A DNA stretch of 64,000 bases from Sipunculus nudus (lineage: Eukaryota; Annelida; Sipuncula; Golfingiida; Sipunculidae), in NCBI GenBank assembly GCA_026874595.1, contig CM049307.1:46125678-46189677 (forward strand), read 5' to 3'. Each line of letters starts with the position of its first letter. Position 1 is the first letter of the stretch. Of the stretch, positions 1 to 12,769 are shown piece after piece. A program made the translations under genes and the position numbers. The notes under the pieces are model-generated. The model made no database searches. It saw only the letters and a list, made by a program, of their open reading frames with translations, and was not told the DNA's origin.

Positions 1-805
1 AACAGAATTCAAAACAGAATCTTGAGCAATGGAAGAAAAAGTTTCAATAACACTGCCACATCCTGAAGGTTTGGAAATGATAAACAAGGGACCCATGGGT
101 CACAGTGCTTAGCTGAAGTTGACCCTGAAGGTAAAAATCTAAAATAATATCAAATGGAGAAAAAGTCTGATAAGAAGAGGTAATATAGGCCATGGTTGAT
201 TGATATGATTGAAGAAAATATTGCAAATAATATTTTGTGATCTGACCATGTGTTTCTGACCATGTTGAAACTAAAGTTATAGCTAACACTGGTTATACCT
301 GACCTATCTAATAATAACACCTTTGTATCAAGACCACTTTTTGCCAGTCCCATGCTTAGTTTTATTACCCAGGTTTGACTGTATTTTTTGGATCATTTAA
401 AGCATCTGTAGCCATTCTGGCTAAGCAGTTGTCATCATCAGTAAGCATGTCAAGACTAGATTAATCATGCTATTATTAACCAATAATTCACTGTACATAA
501 TTATACTTTTTAGATGTTGTTCAATTGGTCCCTGTATGGTGTCCTGCCTTCCTCATGTGTCAGACATAATTAATTAAAAGATTTTTTTAAATGTTACTTT
601 TTTACATATGCACACATGACCAGCTGTGATTGATTACATGAAGATACACACAATCATCAACCATTCATTGATAAAATTAGTTAATCTGACATCAATACAA
701 AGTAATACAGAGTAGCTGTGATCACATGGCTGACCTCACACATAAGTGAAGGTTAGGGGATCAGTCTGGACCCGATTTCATGCCTCAGTAAGCAATAACA
801 GCTGG

Positions 806-992
806 CTACATGCTGTGTTTCTGGGGGGAGTCCTTGGCTGTCCTTATTAGTCCACTGGCCAGTGCTGGACCAGCTGTGTTTGGTTTGTTTATTGGGGATG
901 GTTTGCCCCCCTCAGGCTTTGCTTTGACTTTACCAGGAGTCTCTCTGGCTGAGATTACAAAAGTCCAGTCATCCAAGCTGATAGAAGTGAAC
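806..992 (-). CDS. Candidate 3'-terminal coding exon, unknown protein
   Basis: On the minus strand a possible splice acceptor (CTGTAG) precedes an open frame of about 61 codons ending in TAG at 806-808. The translation begins FTSISLDDWTFVISA and continues as a Lys/Pro/Gly-rich tail (KVKAKPEGGKPSPINKP) ending KHSM. It reads like a plausible C-terminal tail and lies on the same strand as the calcium channel, but I recognise no family and cannot link it to that gene. A possible AATAAA on the minus strand lies at 361-366. The opposite strand is also open here, which weakens the coding call. Confidence 0.25.
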
Positions 993-3900
993 CTACAGCT
1001 GAACAAATCAGACAGGACATACCTCTACCATGAGCGAAACATGATAGACAGATAAAGAAGAGATAGATGGTACCCAAGCTGCTCAAGACTGGGCACAGCT
1101 AATTCCCTTGGCAATATAAAAGTTGATACATAAGGGGTTGGTTAAATATTATGACCAATTTGAGAAATTTTGAAAAGATGGAGCTGAGATAGTTAAATCT
1201 AAAGGTAAAATTTTGTAGATGCCACACCAAATCTATTGCAAGAATATCCACAAAACCCAAACATGGCCAGAGATTGTCCAAAAGAGAAGTTGGCTAAAAT
1301 TCAAACTATGGATAACGTCTTAGATAATTTAGTAAACCAAGTTCCCCCAACATCTACCTTTCCACAGGTTTTATAGAAGATCTAAAATTAGCCTGCCCTG
1401 CAGAAGAATAAATCTTGCTGAATTTGTATTGAACTTCAGTGATAAATGTTTATGATATTTTGCATAATTTCAATAAAAAGTAACATGACAGACAGAGCTG
1501 ATTTGGGGGCTAGGCAGTTTGGGGGGTGGAGGGGGATTATTAAATTACTCTTTTAAGAAACAATCATAAAACCAATATAAACGTACTAAATGTACCTTTT
1601 TATCATACAAACAAACAATTAAACAAAACAAAGTACCATAAGTAATAAGAGGCTCATTAAGTGGTAATTATGACGCTGTTACAGGTTCATTTCGCTAGGC
1701 AGGTGGGTCGTCACTGCAGGCAGTCTTCCTAGCACTGGGTGGCTGAGTGAATAACTGTGTCAGCACTGACAGATATATTAAGGCCTTCCAGGTGGACGTT
1801 CCTGATCTGTCAATCAAACAGCCAGAGGGAAGTTGATAGAGGTGCTGAAACTGCTGAGTTCTGCATATTCTTCAAGAACATTCCATTTCAGTCCAATATT
1901 TTTTAAAAACATGAGCTCAAGGAAGTCAAAATGTAGCACGCCTTTTCAATAAGCATATGCACTAAGCATGGTGATTCTGCTGTTTCCAACCATGTGATCC
2001 AGTATCATTTCTTTCAATGTAAAATTAAATACCAGCCTGACAAAGGCTCCAGCAGAAACTTACAGCCACAAAGTGTAAATTTAAATGTTAGAAATCATAG
2101 TTGTCAAATCAGGTTTGATGACTGTAAGACAAAAAATTAACCAATGATAAACTTCAAAGCTATTATTTAATTATTAAGCATATTCTATTTATTGAAGGAC
2201 TAATCTCCATTCTGGCAGCACAGCTGACAGAAATTCCTTATTTACAATCCCAAAGCTTTCGGCAAATACTCATCAGCAGATGACAGAACTGGTGGTCATT
2301 CATCATGTCCAGACCTGAAACATCATGCTTTTATGGTAATGATGACAAGCATCATACTCATCAACAGATGTAGCTCTAGGTGTTACTACTTTGAATACAA
2401 CTTCTGACAACAATTTATGACATATTTTCCCCTGTTACATTACTTACATGTACAAATATAACCATTTATGATCGATCAAACTGAAACTGCAACCATTTTC
2501 ATAAGCTATACAAAAAAATAACCCATAATCAGTGAAAAAATTGACACAACACTAGTACCTTTTTTTTGGGGGGGGGTAAAATTTGTGTCTTCCTTGTTGA
2601 CGTACCAGACTCTAAACTAGTCTCTGTTGGTGCTGAAAGGTGTTGCCAGTTCAAGAAAAATATTTTATAACATTAAATAGTTACAATAACATATAACCTA
2701 TGCTGCAGAATATCTTACAAATGCTGTGTCACCTGTGTAAGTATTCATCATACAGAGTTTTTGCATGACATCTAGAACTAATAAATGTATACCTACACCT
2801 GCATAAAGTGCACAGCAAATCCAAATTCTTTTTATAAGGTAGATCGGTGGAGATGATTTCCATGTAACATTTCCTTAATATATGTTATTTGTTCTGGCCC
2901 CTCAAATTTCCTCCTACATGTGTAAACCTATCCTATCTTAAATATATGTTTAATATCTGAAGAAATTCTGTTAGTTCCATACACCTACATCAGTAATCTT
3001 TCAAAAGAATTGCCAAATATTTAAAATTCATAGAATATTGGACACTGTCAATGTGACCTCACTCTTCCAAACTTTTAATCTTTTAAGGTTTTACACTTCA
3101 AGAATTTCCAACAGTTTACTCTAACTCTGTGTTGAAAGAAAATACCAGAATCTGAGGTAAGCAGGTGAAGAAATTCAAGCACCTGAAGAAATATGAGGGG
3201 CTGAAGGAAACTCCTACAGTTGCAAAAAACTTCCCTCAAGAAACTCTCATATTTCAATTTTACTTTGGTAAGAATGTAGTACTGCCCTGGAATGCTCTAC
3301 TGCCCTAGAATGTAAAATATGCCTGACTGGTTTAATCAGGTATATATTATTGATATTTGATGAAAAAACCTTGTAAGACTGTAACACATCTGGATAACAC
3401 TGGATAGAGATCAAATGTTTATACTCACACCATTGTGTTCAATGAGTAAAATAGTATTGCAAATTGACAGCTTTCATTTACATGTACTTGTTTATAGCAC
3501 ACTTTGCCATTCAAATTGTATATGAAGTTAGTTTCAGATATATTTGGATTAACCAAATACTGTGGGTTACACTGAGATGGTTAATACAGAATGCTCATTT
3601 TGATATAATATGTTTGTGCAATGTTTAGGGATTGGCATATGGTATCAAAATGATCACATATTATGTCACACTTAATGATAAACCCTCAAAAAAGGCAACA
3701 ATGAAACCATATGAGTGACTAAAACTGACATACAGCAAGACAATAAACCAGACATGTTCTTCAGAGATGTGTGTTAAAATCCCACTGATGCAACCACAAA
3801 TTAAACTGCTCTTATAAGTGATGCATGTTAGGTCTCAAGTTCTCCCCACTTTCTCCTGCACAAATAACTGATTCCTTGAGCCTTAAATGCACCTGTTATC

Positions 3901-4251
3901 CATAAATGTGCTACTTGGATGATTAATGAGTTATCATTACACTGCCCACATGAGAACAGACCAATTTATATACTGATCAATGAAGCCAGTTGTATACATA
4001 GTACTCTGTCTGTGAAACATACTTCTGCCATCATCTCTGCATATGTAGTATTATGTGTATTATGCTGAGATAATACTTAAACAGCATGCTGACAAGAACT
4101 ACTTGTCCTGTCAGTAATTTCATAACATGCTCTAATTTTAGGGAGTGTTATTTCTCATTTAAAATTAAAGTTTTGATGGCATTGCAAATGCAGTTGCCTA
4201 ATAACACAGGTTTTACACAGATGTATCGTAGACATAACATTATGTGCACAC

Positions 4252-4342
4252 CCAGCTGAAAGCTGCCAGTCTTTGAAGCTTGGGAGTTGGATCAGGCTGA
4301 ACCTGGCCCTGGAAATGCTGGTCTGGGGAAGCATGCTGCCAG
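4252..4342 (-). CDS. Candidate internal exon with strong polypyrimidine acceptor
   Basis: The minus strand has an unusually good 3' splice site: a long pyrimidine tract ending CCTGTCTGTAG just before 4342. It is followed by 91 bases open in two frames and a possible GTGTGC donor at 4251. One frame gives a Gln/Pro-rich peptide containing HFQGQVQPDPTPKLQRLAAF; the other contains TSISRARFSLIQLPSFKDW. I recognise neither. The sequence lies inside the presumed channel intron on the same strand, so an alternative or non-coding exon is possible. The donor is weak. Confidence 0.22.
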
Positions 4343-6569
4343 CTACAGACAGGAAAAAGAAACAAACATTTGACAAAGAGGCACAGCAAACAATAAAGTG
4401 GACAGGCTTTCACAACCTGTTTGTTCTGGGAAGGAGCCTAGAAGTCCTCTAAGAATTACAGTAAAGGGAAATTGGGAGTTTGGGCTCCTTTTCATGATGG
4501 GGATGCACAGAAAATACATCAGTCGATCTGATGGATAAACATTGTGCTTCTGGGTAGAGTCCAAGTGACTTAAGTTAATTTAAGGTGTCACATATGATCT
4601 GAATTACTGGTGTTCTTTCTTCTCATCGCAAGACTATATTTTGGCAATAGTAACATTGTGCAGAAAACCCTCTACACATGAATAGTATTAAATTACATCC
4701 ATGAGGTTAATGAGCTGCCTTGGTTATGGTTTCTTTATTATGATTCATATGTTCCCTGCTCCAAGCTTCATTGATGATTGGAAAAAAAACATTAAGAAAA
4801 TCCAATTGAATCTTTTATATTAAATAGATAAAGAAATTATTACACATTTTATGAATATATACATTAAAATTATCATACATCCTAATAGAATTAATTGTTA
4901 AGTGAATTTTGTTCAGTTATCCTTCTGAGTAACCTTTATAGTTATAAAAGCACAATTAATCCATGGAAAATTTTCACTGTCATCCAAACTGACATTTTAT
5001 ATAACAGGCAATTAATACATCCAATCTGCATTACATATTAATATAACTGTGCACATAAAACATATCTAAAGTTAATATGTGGCAGTGCTGACCCATACCT
5101 TGCTGACAGTGTATGCCTCCATCTGTTTACAAAGAACTGACCAACGTATCAGGAAAATGGGCCAACCCAAGGTTCTTATTCCATTTAAGAAACCAATTTC
5201 GGGGTAATCTACGTGTGAATAACAAATAATTGCCAATCACAAACAGATTGCTCACAAACAGAATAAATTGAAGCTCTAATGGTCTGACAGTTCATTCACA
5301 AAAACATTTCAAATTATAACGCTTCTTAATTCCTAGATAGAAATTCTGGAAGATCAACACTGAACCATCTTGTCAAATTAGCTCCAAGTCATGGGTCATA
5401 TTTGTGTCAAAAATGAATGCCAGCGCGAAGCTTCATTGGGTTCCAAAGAGGTCACATGATGACTGTTGTCATGGTGATGTGAATGTTTTTGACCCAGTAA
5501 ATCATCCCGGCAATTTCCTGTACTCAACCATGTGGCTTTCCACTACACAGCTCATAATTAGTGAAAGTAAGCCCAGAAATAAATGAACAGGTTTTTGCAG
5601 TTGCATTTGTTTTGCATCTGTCTCCGCTGTGTCACTTTTGAACTCATTTTAGAAACAGCAATGTAATTTAAGCAAAATTACCCCCATAATGAGAAAGAAA
5701 CTAATGTCAAAATAAAAACTATAATCTCCTTGCGTATCATCCAGAAAGTTATGTCACCATTACAAGAAGGTAAAAACAAATTTCCTCAAAAAGACCTGCT
5801 CAGTACTGGGTTTAACATTTAAGGGTACTGTAATATTTTCCTTGATGATGTGTTTGACAATAAAACTATGGATTCACCCAGAAGTCTACTTGAGTAATGC
5901 ATAAAGCAGAATGGTGAACGGAGGATAAAGACCCATCCTTTGCTTGGCTTTGTGGTTCAGCTGAAAAGTATAATCAGTACTGCTTGGCATAGTCCAACAC
6001 ACTGGGGCTATACCGCAATACAAGCTGCACACAGTGGATGGCATCTCCTAATGATTCTGCCATTATCTTTTATCTCTTTCACTTATTTTTCTTTTAGTGC
6101 ACAACAAAGTGGTCACTTGTCAGACCTCTTGCCCTATCCTCACTATGTGGTATTAGGTGGTAGTCTATACACAAAGAAATCTTCCCAGAACCTACATGTA
6201 GTAAGTGCAGTCGGGACACACAGTCTGGGTGGAATGCATGTCATGTTTATAAAGTATATCCCATGATGGGGGTAACAGCCCATTTTGGAACATCAAGTTA
6301 CCAATTGGCAACAGATTGCAACATTATGAAAAACTCATATTTTAGATGAAAACTGCTTATTTTTGCTACAGCCTGTCTGAAATGGTTATGGAGGTCATTT
6401 TCCAGTTAACACACATCAAACAAATATTGAATTTCACAAAGCTAGAAAGTCTCACTTGACTGTTAAGATAATAGACTACCATTTGGGGAATTATTTCCAA
6501 ACTACCATATACCACCTATTCAGGCATTAGGACAGATAAATCATCAGGACATCAGCTAGGTTTAGATGG

Positions 6570-6768
6570 GCCATTTTTTTAAGGATAGGTCCATGGCCTG
6601 TTGATGTTAATCCAGAAGTCATAACCTGTCATCAAGACTTTAGGGCGAACCTCTGAGGTTCTATAACAAGATTTCACCATTATGCCACTGAGGCAACGGC
6701 AGGGTTTGAACCTAGGACCTTCAGCTCCGAAGTCCAACGCCTTAACCACAAGGCTACGTCCTACCTAT
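6570..6768 (-). repeat. tRNA-derived SINE
   Basis: Read on the minus strand, the head (about 6768-6695) resembles a tRNA. It has a box-A-like segment (TAGCCTTGTGGTTAAGGCG) and a near-consensus box B, GGTTCAAACCC, on the complement of 6702-6712. The flanking sequence does not fold into a full acceptor stem and continues into an unrelated body toward 6570. This points to a SINE rather than a functional tRNA gene. The distal boundary is approximate. Confidence 0.6.
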
Positions 6769-7215
6769 GGGCCAAGTTCACTTGCATAGTTCCTGATAGA
6801 TGGTGCTGTGACAGACCATGAAATAATGTCAAATTCCTCAGGATTCTGACTGAAATATGGAAAATTACCTACGCATAACTCACTGGGCATTGCTACCAAC
6901 AATTCATGACCAAAACAGGCATTTCCTAAGAATGCATCAAGGCAATAGAGAAGTCGAGTGACAACAATTTATGGCACCATTGTAAATAATAATATAGATA
7001 ACTGCTGATTTTGAAAACATAGAACAAAGATGGCTCATTATTAAGGACTGATTTGTTTATAGTATGTTTATCTTCAAGCTCATTCAATGTGCAGTACTTG
7101 CCATCCACAGGCCTTAGTATTTCCATTAAGAAACACTTGATTATATAGACACATCCTTCATACCAATTGTGAGGGATAAGATATATTTTCCAATAGCTTT
7201 ATAATAACTCTTTGT

Positions 7216-7830
7216 TCACAACCTTATGTTTATCCTCAACTGAATACACCATGGGCTCAACCTTCCCACTTTTTCAGGTGCCACACCCTTCACCCAACAT
7301 CTGTACAGATCACAGATTTTTACCACTGGACATTTTCTGTCCAATGTGAAACCACAAGGCAGGATTGAGATACATATTTGTGGGTGGCCACCGTATGGAT
7401 ACCATTGCCTGCAGGGGCAAGAATCTGGCTTTTTTGATAAAGAGTGTTTGCACTGGTTGACTAAAAGTATATTTATAGATGCTCTGTACCCATGCCAGTA
7501 CACTACCGGAAGATCCTGCCAGAAGCTCAACCTACCAAAGCCATGAGATAAGACACCGCACCTGCAGAACGTTCGCAAATCCAGGAAGCTGAATCCCTGC
7601 AAACTAGTCAGCAAGGATTTATCCAGAAACCACAAAATGAGTAAGCCAAAGCTGTTGCAGAAGTTCCATACTGGAAAACCAGCAGACTCTGTTTTCTTTC
7701 TTCAACATGAAAGAGAGTCTACATCTGTGCATCTTATGTTTCCCTTATGGGCCAATTTTGGTTTCTGGTTTTCATTTTACAAGATAGCAAAGTTGATGGT
7801 GCAACTAATCACTTTTTGTTTGGTTTGAGG
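7216..7830. other. Region with long overlapping frames on both strands, unassigned
   Basis: A 139-codon frame on the minus strand (7216-7635) and frames on the plus strand (7346-7546, 7637-7828) overlap. Base composition is a little less AT-rich than the surroundings. None of the translations contains a domain I recognise. Possible explanations are a decayed transposon open reading frame or ordinary non-coding sequence. I see no convincing splice sites or start context. Confidence 0.2.
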
Positions 7831-8649
7831 TTTCACAATTACCTACTAAAAGGTCTGCTCTTCATTTTGAAGACAAAATGGTTACATTGATGATATTTGA
7901 TATGATTTTATGTTTCCTGTACATGTGCTGATTTGTGTTTCTGGTCTTCATTTAGTAAAAAAAGGTCACTGGATATGTCTAATTTATTCCAATGTTTCAC
8001 ACATGCCATTTCAGATTTTATTTCACCACATGGTATACTGATCTACCAGTTCATTTGATTTATTCAATTGGTTTCCCTTGTCTTTGTCTGCAGTTGTAAA
8101 AAAAGTAGTACATGAAAATACCATTAATATTTAGTACACTAAGTATGATTCTCTTTGAAGTAAATACTTTATGTTTAAAGTTGAATGTTTAAAATGCTGA
8201 ATTCCCTACATTTTCTTGATAATATTTTAACATTATACACATGGCAGTAATGTAGCTATGGTGTCATGTTTACAAGGTCCAGTAATCTTGGTTCTCAGTC
8301 TTCTGTTACTATTCATAACATCCACTTGGCCCGAAACAGATGGTACATTTACATTTCTCTTCTCTTAATATAAACAGTAAAGTAAAATACAAAAATGTCA
8401 TTTTCATTCATCATTAAGGTCAATACGCCATTCTGTTGGACCATATCTTAGGTGGAAGGGCCAGTTTAAGTTGTCACTGAACCACCCCAATATCAACATG
8501 AAGGCACCACAGACCTGACAGATCATTAACACTAGCATTTAACCAAAGCATTCAGCCATAAATCAATCATGATGTTAATTGGAAGCAACATAATAAAAGA
8601 AACACTAAGACAGATGAAATCAGTCTCTAACTAGTAAAGCCCCCGTCTG

Positions 8650-8662
8650 GTAACCTAGCAAC
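8650..8662. promoter_or_regulatory. RFX X-box-like motif
   Basis: GTAACCTAGCAAC matches the RFX consensus (GTNRCC, 0-3 bases, RGYAAC) with a one-base spacer. One of four such motifs in the window. No adjacent gene start is visible, so function is unknown. Confidence 0.35.
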
Positions 8663-9359
8663 CCTCACTTTTGTCAAAGACAAGTCCACTTAGGATGCCG
8701 GTATATAAATATAAACACTATTCATGCAGATTTAGCATGATTTAGGAACATCAGAGTCCTGGGATCCGACAGAACCACAGCATCCAATTCAACTGAATAG
8801 GCCCAATAGGATGGCTTTTTTTTTACCATACTACTTTCTGTTTCAAATTTCTTGTATGTTAATTAACTCATCAAATGTTTCTATGTCTGTTATACTTGGA
8901 TACTGAGATTTCTTATTTCCTTTATTGTTTTTTTCCCGAATGTTATTAAATTAAACTTGGCCAATGAGAGCAAAAAAATATTTAATATTTATTTTGCTGC
9001 ATTTTTTATTTCATTCAATTTGCAACTCTATGTTTGATCATTTTTATGTGTTAGGTCTGATATGATTAATTTGAAACTTTAAATGTTAAACTCGGAGTAA
9101 GATTTTTTGTCACTTCATCTGTAGACTGGAATATGCATAGAGAATAAAATTTTAATGTTAAAAGTAAATTTTAATGTTGACTTTTAAATTTGGCGAACTC
9201 AATGTCCTTAACAGGATTACAAGCAGGCATAACAACAAAGAGCAAAATTTTTAAAGCTATTTTTTTTTTCAAACAAAAGTAACAGATTATTTCATGTATA
9301 TATTTAATGTTTTTAAAAAAAAATGTGAAAATATACAGCCATATTCATCAGCATCTTTA

Positions 9360-9870
9360 TTATTAAGTGTGATGCTATTCACTGTTATCTCAGAGATCAG
9401 GTGACAGGGCTGAAAGCACAAGTCCTGATTTTTACAGCGCACTGCATCACAAAGCTCATCACCAGTCTAGTGTGACTGCTCAGATCTCCAATAATTACTG
9501 TCGCAGCTCAGTGGCAGAAGTGTTTGTGAACATCCCACATGAGGAGTGGTTAGCGAACACCGCTGATTTAATGTGCTCCCCCGATCACTGCAAAGGATGC
9601 CCTGCTCCTGTCAACAAGGAGGATACTTGACTAGCCGTGAAACTTGTTGCCATAGCAACCACTATTTTATGATGCAAAAATTGATTTGATGGCTATGACC
9701 CCATGAAGCAGCTTGGTGCGTGGATTGATAAACCTTACAGAACCCGAGACTCAGGTAGGACTGGTTTCTGTGTACCTGTCTGAGAGACGCTGCCAGCTTT
9801 AACCTGTTTCTGCACCAGGAACTGTGTTGCTGCTGCTCAATGTAGCAGCAAAGAAGAAGAAATCTCACTT
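9360..9870. promoter_or_regulatory. Less AT-rich block with X-box, possible intronic enhancer
   Basis: This segment retains more CpG than its neighbours and contains GTTGCCATAGCAAC at 9646-9659, an excellent imperfect-palindrome RFX X-box. Coding capacity is poor. The retained CpGs and the motif suggest an unmethylated regulatory element, but this is inference. Confidence 0.3.
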
Positions 9871-10250
9871 CAGCATATGTTAGAGAAGAAAGTGACCAGC
9901 ATTTTATAATATTGTCTCAATAAGGCAATATCAAAATATCTTGTTTACAAATCAACATTTCACCAATATATAAGAAAATACCAAGAAACTGTCATATAAT
10001 ATTTATCCATGGCCCTGATCAATTTCTGGCAGAGAAATAAGATAATTCCTATGACCATTCAGATATTATAGGCAGGTCATTTGGCTCCAAAATCAAGTAT
10101 AACAAGTGACCCATGGGTCATGACGCTCAGCTGACTGGGAAGAGATTCGCAAAAGGAAATTTTATCATCTCAATGGTAGTATATACCCATTCAACTGAAA
10201 CATCAAACAGATTAACCAACAGGCTAAGATTGTGTCTGTATTTATATATC

Positions 10251-11330
10251 TCAAAAATAGAGAAAAAAATTTGTAAACTTTAAAAAAAATACAGGTGGCT
10301 CCACCAGTCTGCAGAAACTAATAAAAACACTTAATGGTCAATATCCATGCAAAGAATCATGGTGATCTCTGCATTAGTTGTTTAGATACTTCAGCTTTTG
10401 AATCAAATTTTCCATTATTCTGAGGTATACTTTGGAGTCCTATAGCTTGAATGATATGGGTAACAGAGGCCTAATTTCAGGTTTCCACAGGCACTTTTCA
10501 TGAGCCTCCTTGCATGACAAGAATGAAGATTCTAGGTGAAGTTGTTACAATTTGTGCCATGTTAACAGATGACAGCATCCTTAAAGGTCTCAAAAATAGA
10601 GACAAAAATTCGAAAAAAAAGAATAAAATATAGGTGGCACCACCAGTCTGCAGAAACTGATGAAACACTCCATATTCAATATCCATGCAAAGAATCATGG
10701 TGATCTCTGCATTAGCTGTTCAGATACTTCAGCTTTTGTATCAAATTGTCCATTATTCTGAGGGATACTTCGGAGTCCTATAGCTTGAAGGATATGGGAA
10801 ACAGAGACCTAATTTCAGGTTTCCACAGACACTTTTCATGGGCCTCCTTGCATGACAAGGATGAAGATTCTAGGTCCAGTTGTTACGATTTGTACACTGT
10901 TGACAGATAACCACATCTTTAATAGTCTCAAAAATAAAGAAAAAAAATTCGAAAAAATCGAAAAATACAGGTGGCCCCACCAGTCTGCAGGAACTGATGG
11001 AATATCTCATGATCAATATGTATGCCAAAAATCATGACCATCAGTGATGTAGTTAATGAGATATTGAAGTTTTTGTATGAAATTTTTTACTATTCTGGGG
11101 GGTACTTTGGGGCCCCATAGCTCGAAGGATATGGGTACTACAGAGACCTAATTTCTGGCTTAAAAAGGAGATTTTTCATGGACCTCTCAGAATGCCAAGT
11201 TACAAGATTCTAGGTCCAGCGGTTGAGATTTGTGCCTGATTAACGAACGGACAGACGGACAGACAGACGATGGACAAAGAGTGATCGCTATAGCTCAGAT
11301 GACTTTCAGTCAGCTTAGCTAAAAATGCTG
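10251..11330 (+). repeat. Trimeric tandem array of a ~338-bp repeat with a GACAGACG-type tail
   Basis: Three diverged copies begin near 10251, 10589 and 10927. Each opens with CTCAAAAATA, an A-rich run, then a conserved CCACCAGTCTGCAG block. They continue through a shared CCTATAGCTTGAA/GGATATGGG segment and an AGATTCTAGGT segment. The third copy is followed by a GACGGACAGACAGACG-like 4-bp periodic stretch and GATCGCTATAGCTCAG. This resembles a dispersed molluscan repeat family with internal tandem duplication. Overlapping open frames here are shadows of the repeat. Confidence 0.7.
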
Positions 11331-11610
11331 ATCCTACTACTTTTTAATTGCTTATGAAATCCATTTATTATTTTGAAGTTTTTAAAAACAGTTGAATAAT
11401 CATGTCTTCAGTAAGAGCTTTGTAGCCTTATTTGAACATGTAGAAAAAAATGTTAAATCTGTAAACATGTTGGTTGTTCTTCACCTTGTGTATAGTCAAA
11501 CAATTTAAATGTGATTTCCTTAAAAAGGAAATAATGTCAGAAACCCAGAACAAGATCACTTACTCCATTCTAGAAGAACAAATATGGTGATCAGCTAGAT
11601 ATAAAATACA

Positions 11611-12769
11611 ACTAGAATACGGGTAGTCGACAAGGGACTACGTGTATCCGCCTAAATCAGAGTGGAACGGGTGACGTGAGGCATAGATTGAGTGGCAAGG
11701 GGAAATAGAGTGAAGTGTTGCATATTAGCATGGATGTCTGCAGCCAAATTGTGTATGTAGGTTGCGCCACCTACTACAAAATCCAGAAAGCCGTCCAAGT
11801 TGTATACATATGCAAAATGTAAGGCAGTTAAGTCAAACCACTACATGTATATGAATGATTTTTGCCCTTGGCAGACAAACAGATGGACGCTGTGCAAAAA
11901 TGGTTGCAGGTGGTGCCACCAGTTTTGCATATGATAAAGAGCTATGTGAGAACTATACACAAGCAAAACTTTGGCCCAATCGGTCAAATGGTTCCCAAGA
12001 TATGAGCTTGGATATCTGCATAAACTAGAATGTAGGTGGCGCCACCTGTCATAAAATCAAGAAAGCTATCGGGGATGTATAAACCTGCAAAATTTTAGGC
12101 AGATATGTCAAACCACTGCCGAGATATGAGCGATTTTATCCCATGGCAGACAAATAGACGGGAGCTGTGCAAAAATGGCTGCAGGTGGCACCACCAGTTT
12201 TGCGTATGATAAAGAGCTATGTGAGATCTATACACATGCAAAATTTTGGCCCAATCGGTCAAACGGTTCTCGAGATATGAGCTTGGATGCCTGTAGCATA
12301 AACGTGAATGTAGGTGGCGCCACCTGTCATAAAATCAGAAAAGCTATCCAGGATGCATACGCATGCCAAATTTCAGGTGAATTAGTCATACCACTGCAGA
12401 GATATGAGTGATTTTAACCCAAGGCAGAAGAACAGATGGACACTGTGCAAACATGGTTGCAGGTGGTGCCACCATTTTTTGTGTATGTTATAAAGCTTTC
12501 CAAGGGCTGCATTTGTGCAAAAAAAATTTCCTGATCTGTCAAACAGTTCCCAAGATATGTGGGTTTATGTGTGAAAACAGACGCACAAATGGACGCAGAG
12601 CGCAGAGGAAAGGTCAGAGGTCAAAACAAAATCGGGCCACAGCAGTTCACATGTGACCCGAACATAATCCAGGGTTTCGTAAAATTCCGCCCCGCGGTTA
12701 AGGAGGAGTTCTCCGGACACCTACGTGGCCGCGGCGGCGGTGGGCTGAAAACATAGTATCCGCAAAACT
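11611..12769 (+). repeat. Long dispersed repeat, copy A (internal tandem units)
   Basis: The element begins AACTAGAATACGGGTAGTCG and ends near AACATAGTATCCGCAAAAC. The same ends bound copy B at 23941. The interior consists of degenerate units of roughly 250 bases containing GGTTGCAGGTGG, GCCACCAGTTTTGC, GATAAAGAGCTATGTGAGA and AATCGGTCAAA. A GC-rich segment lies near the 3' end (12690-12745). No transposase or reverse transcriptase is visible, so it is non-autonomous. Copy A is longer than copy B, apparently by one internal unit. Confidence 0.75.

Noticed and set aside
6695-6765. Functional tRNA gene
   Set aside because: No complete acceptor stem or cloverleaf; the tRNA-like head continues into a SINE body.
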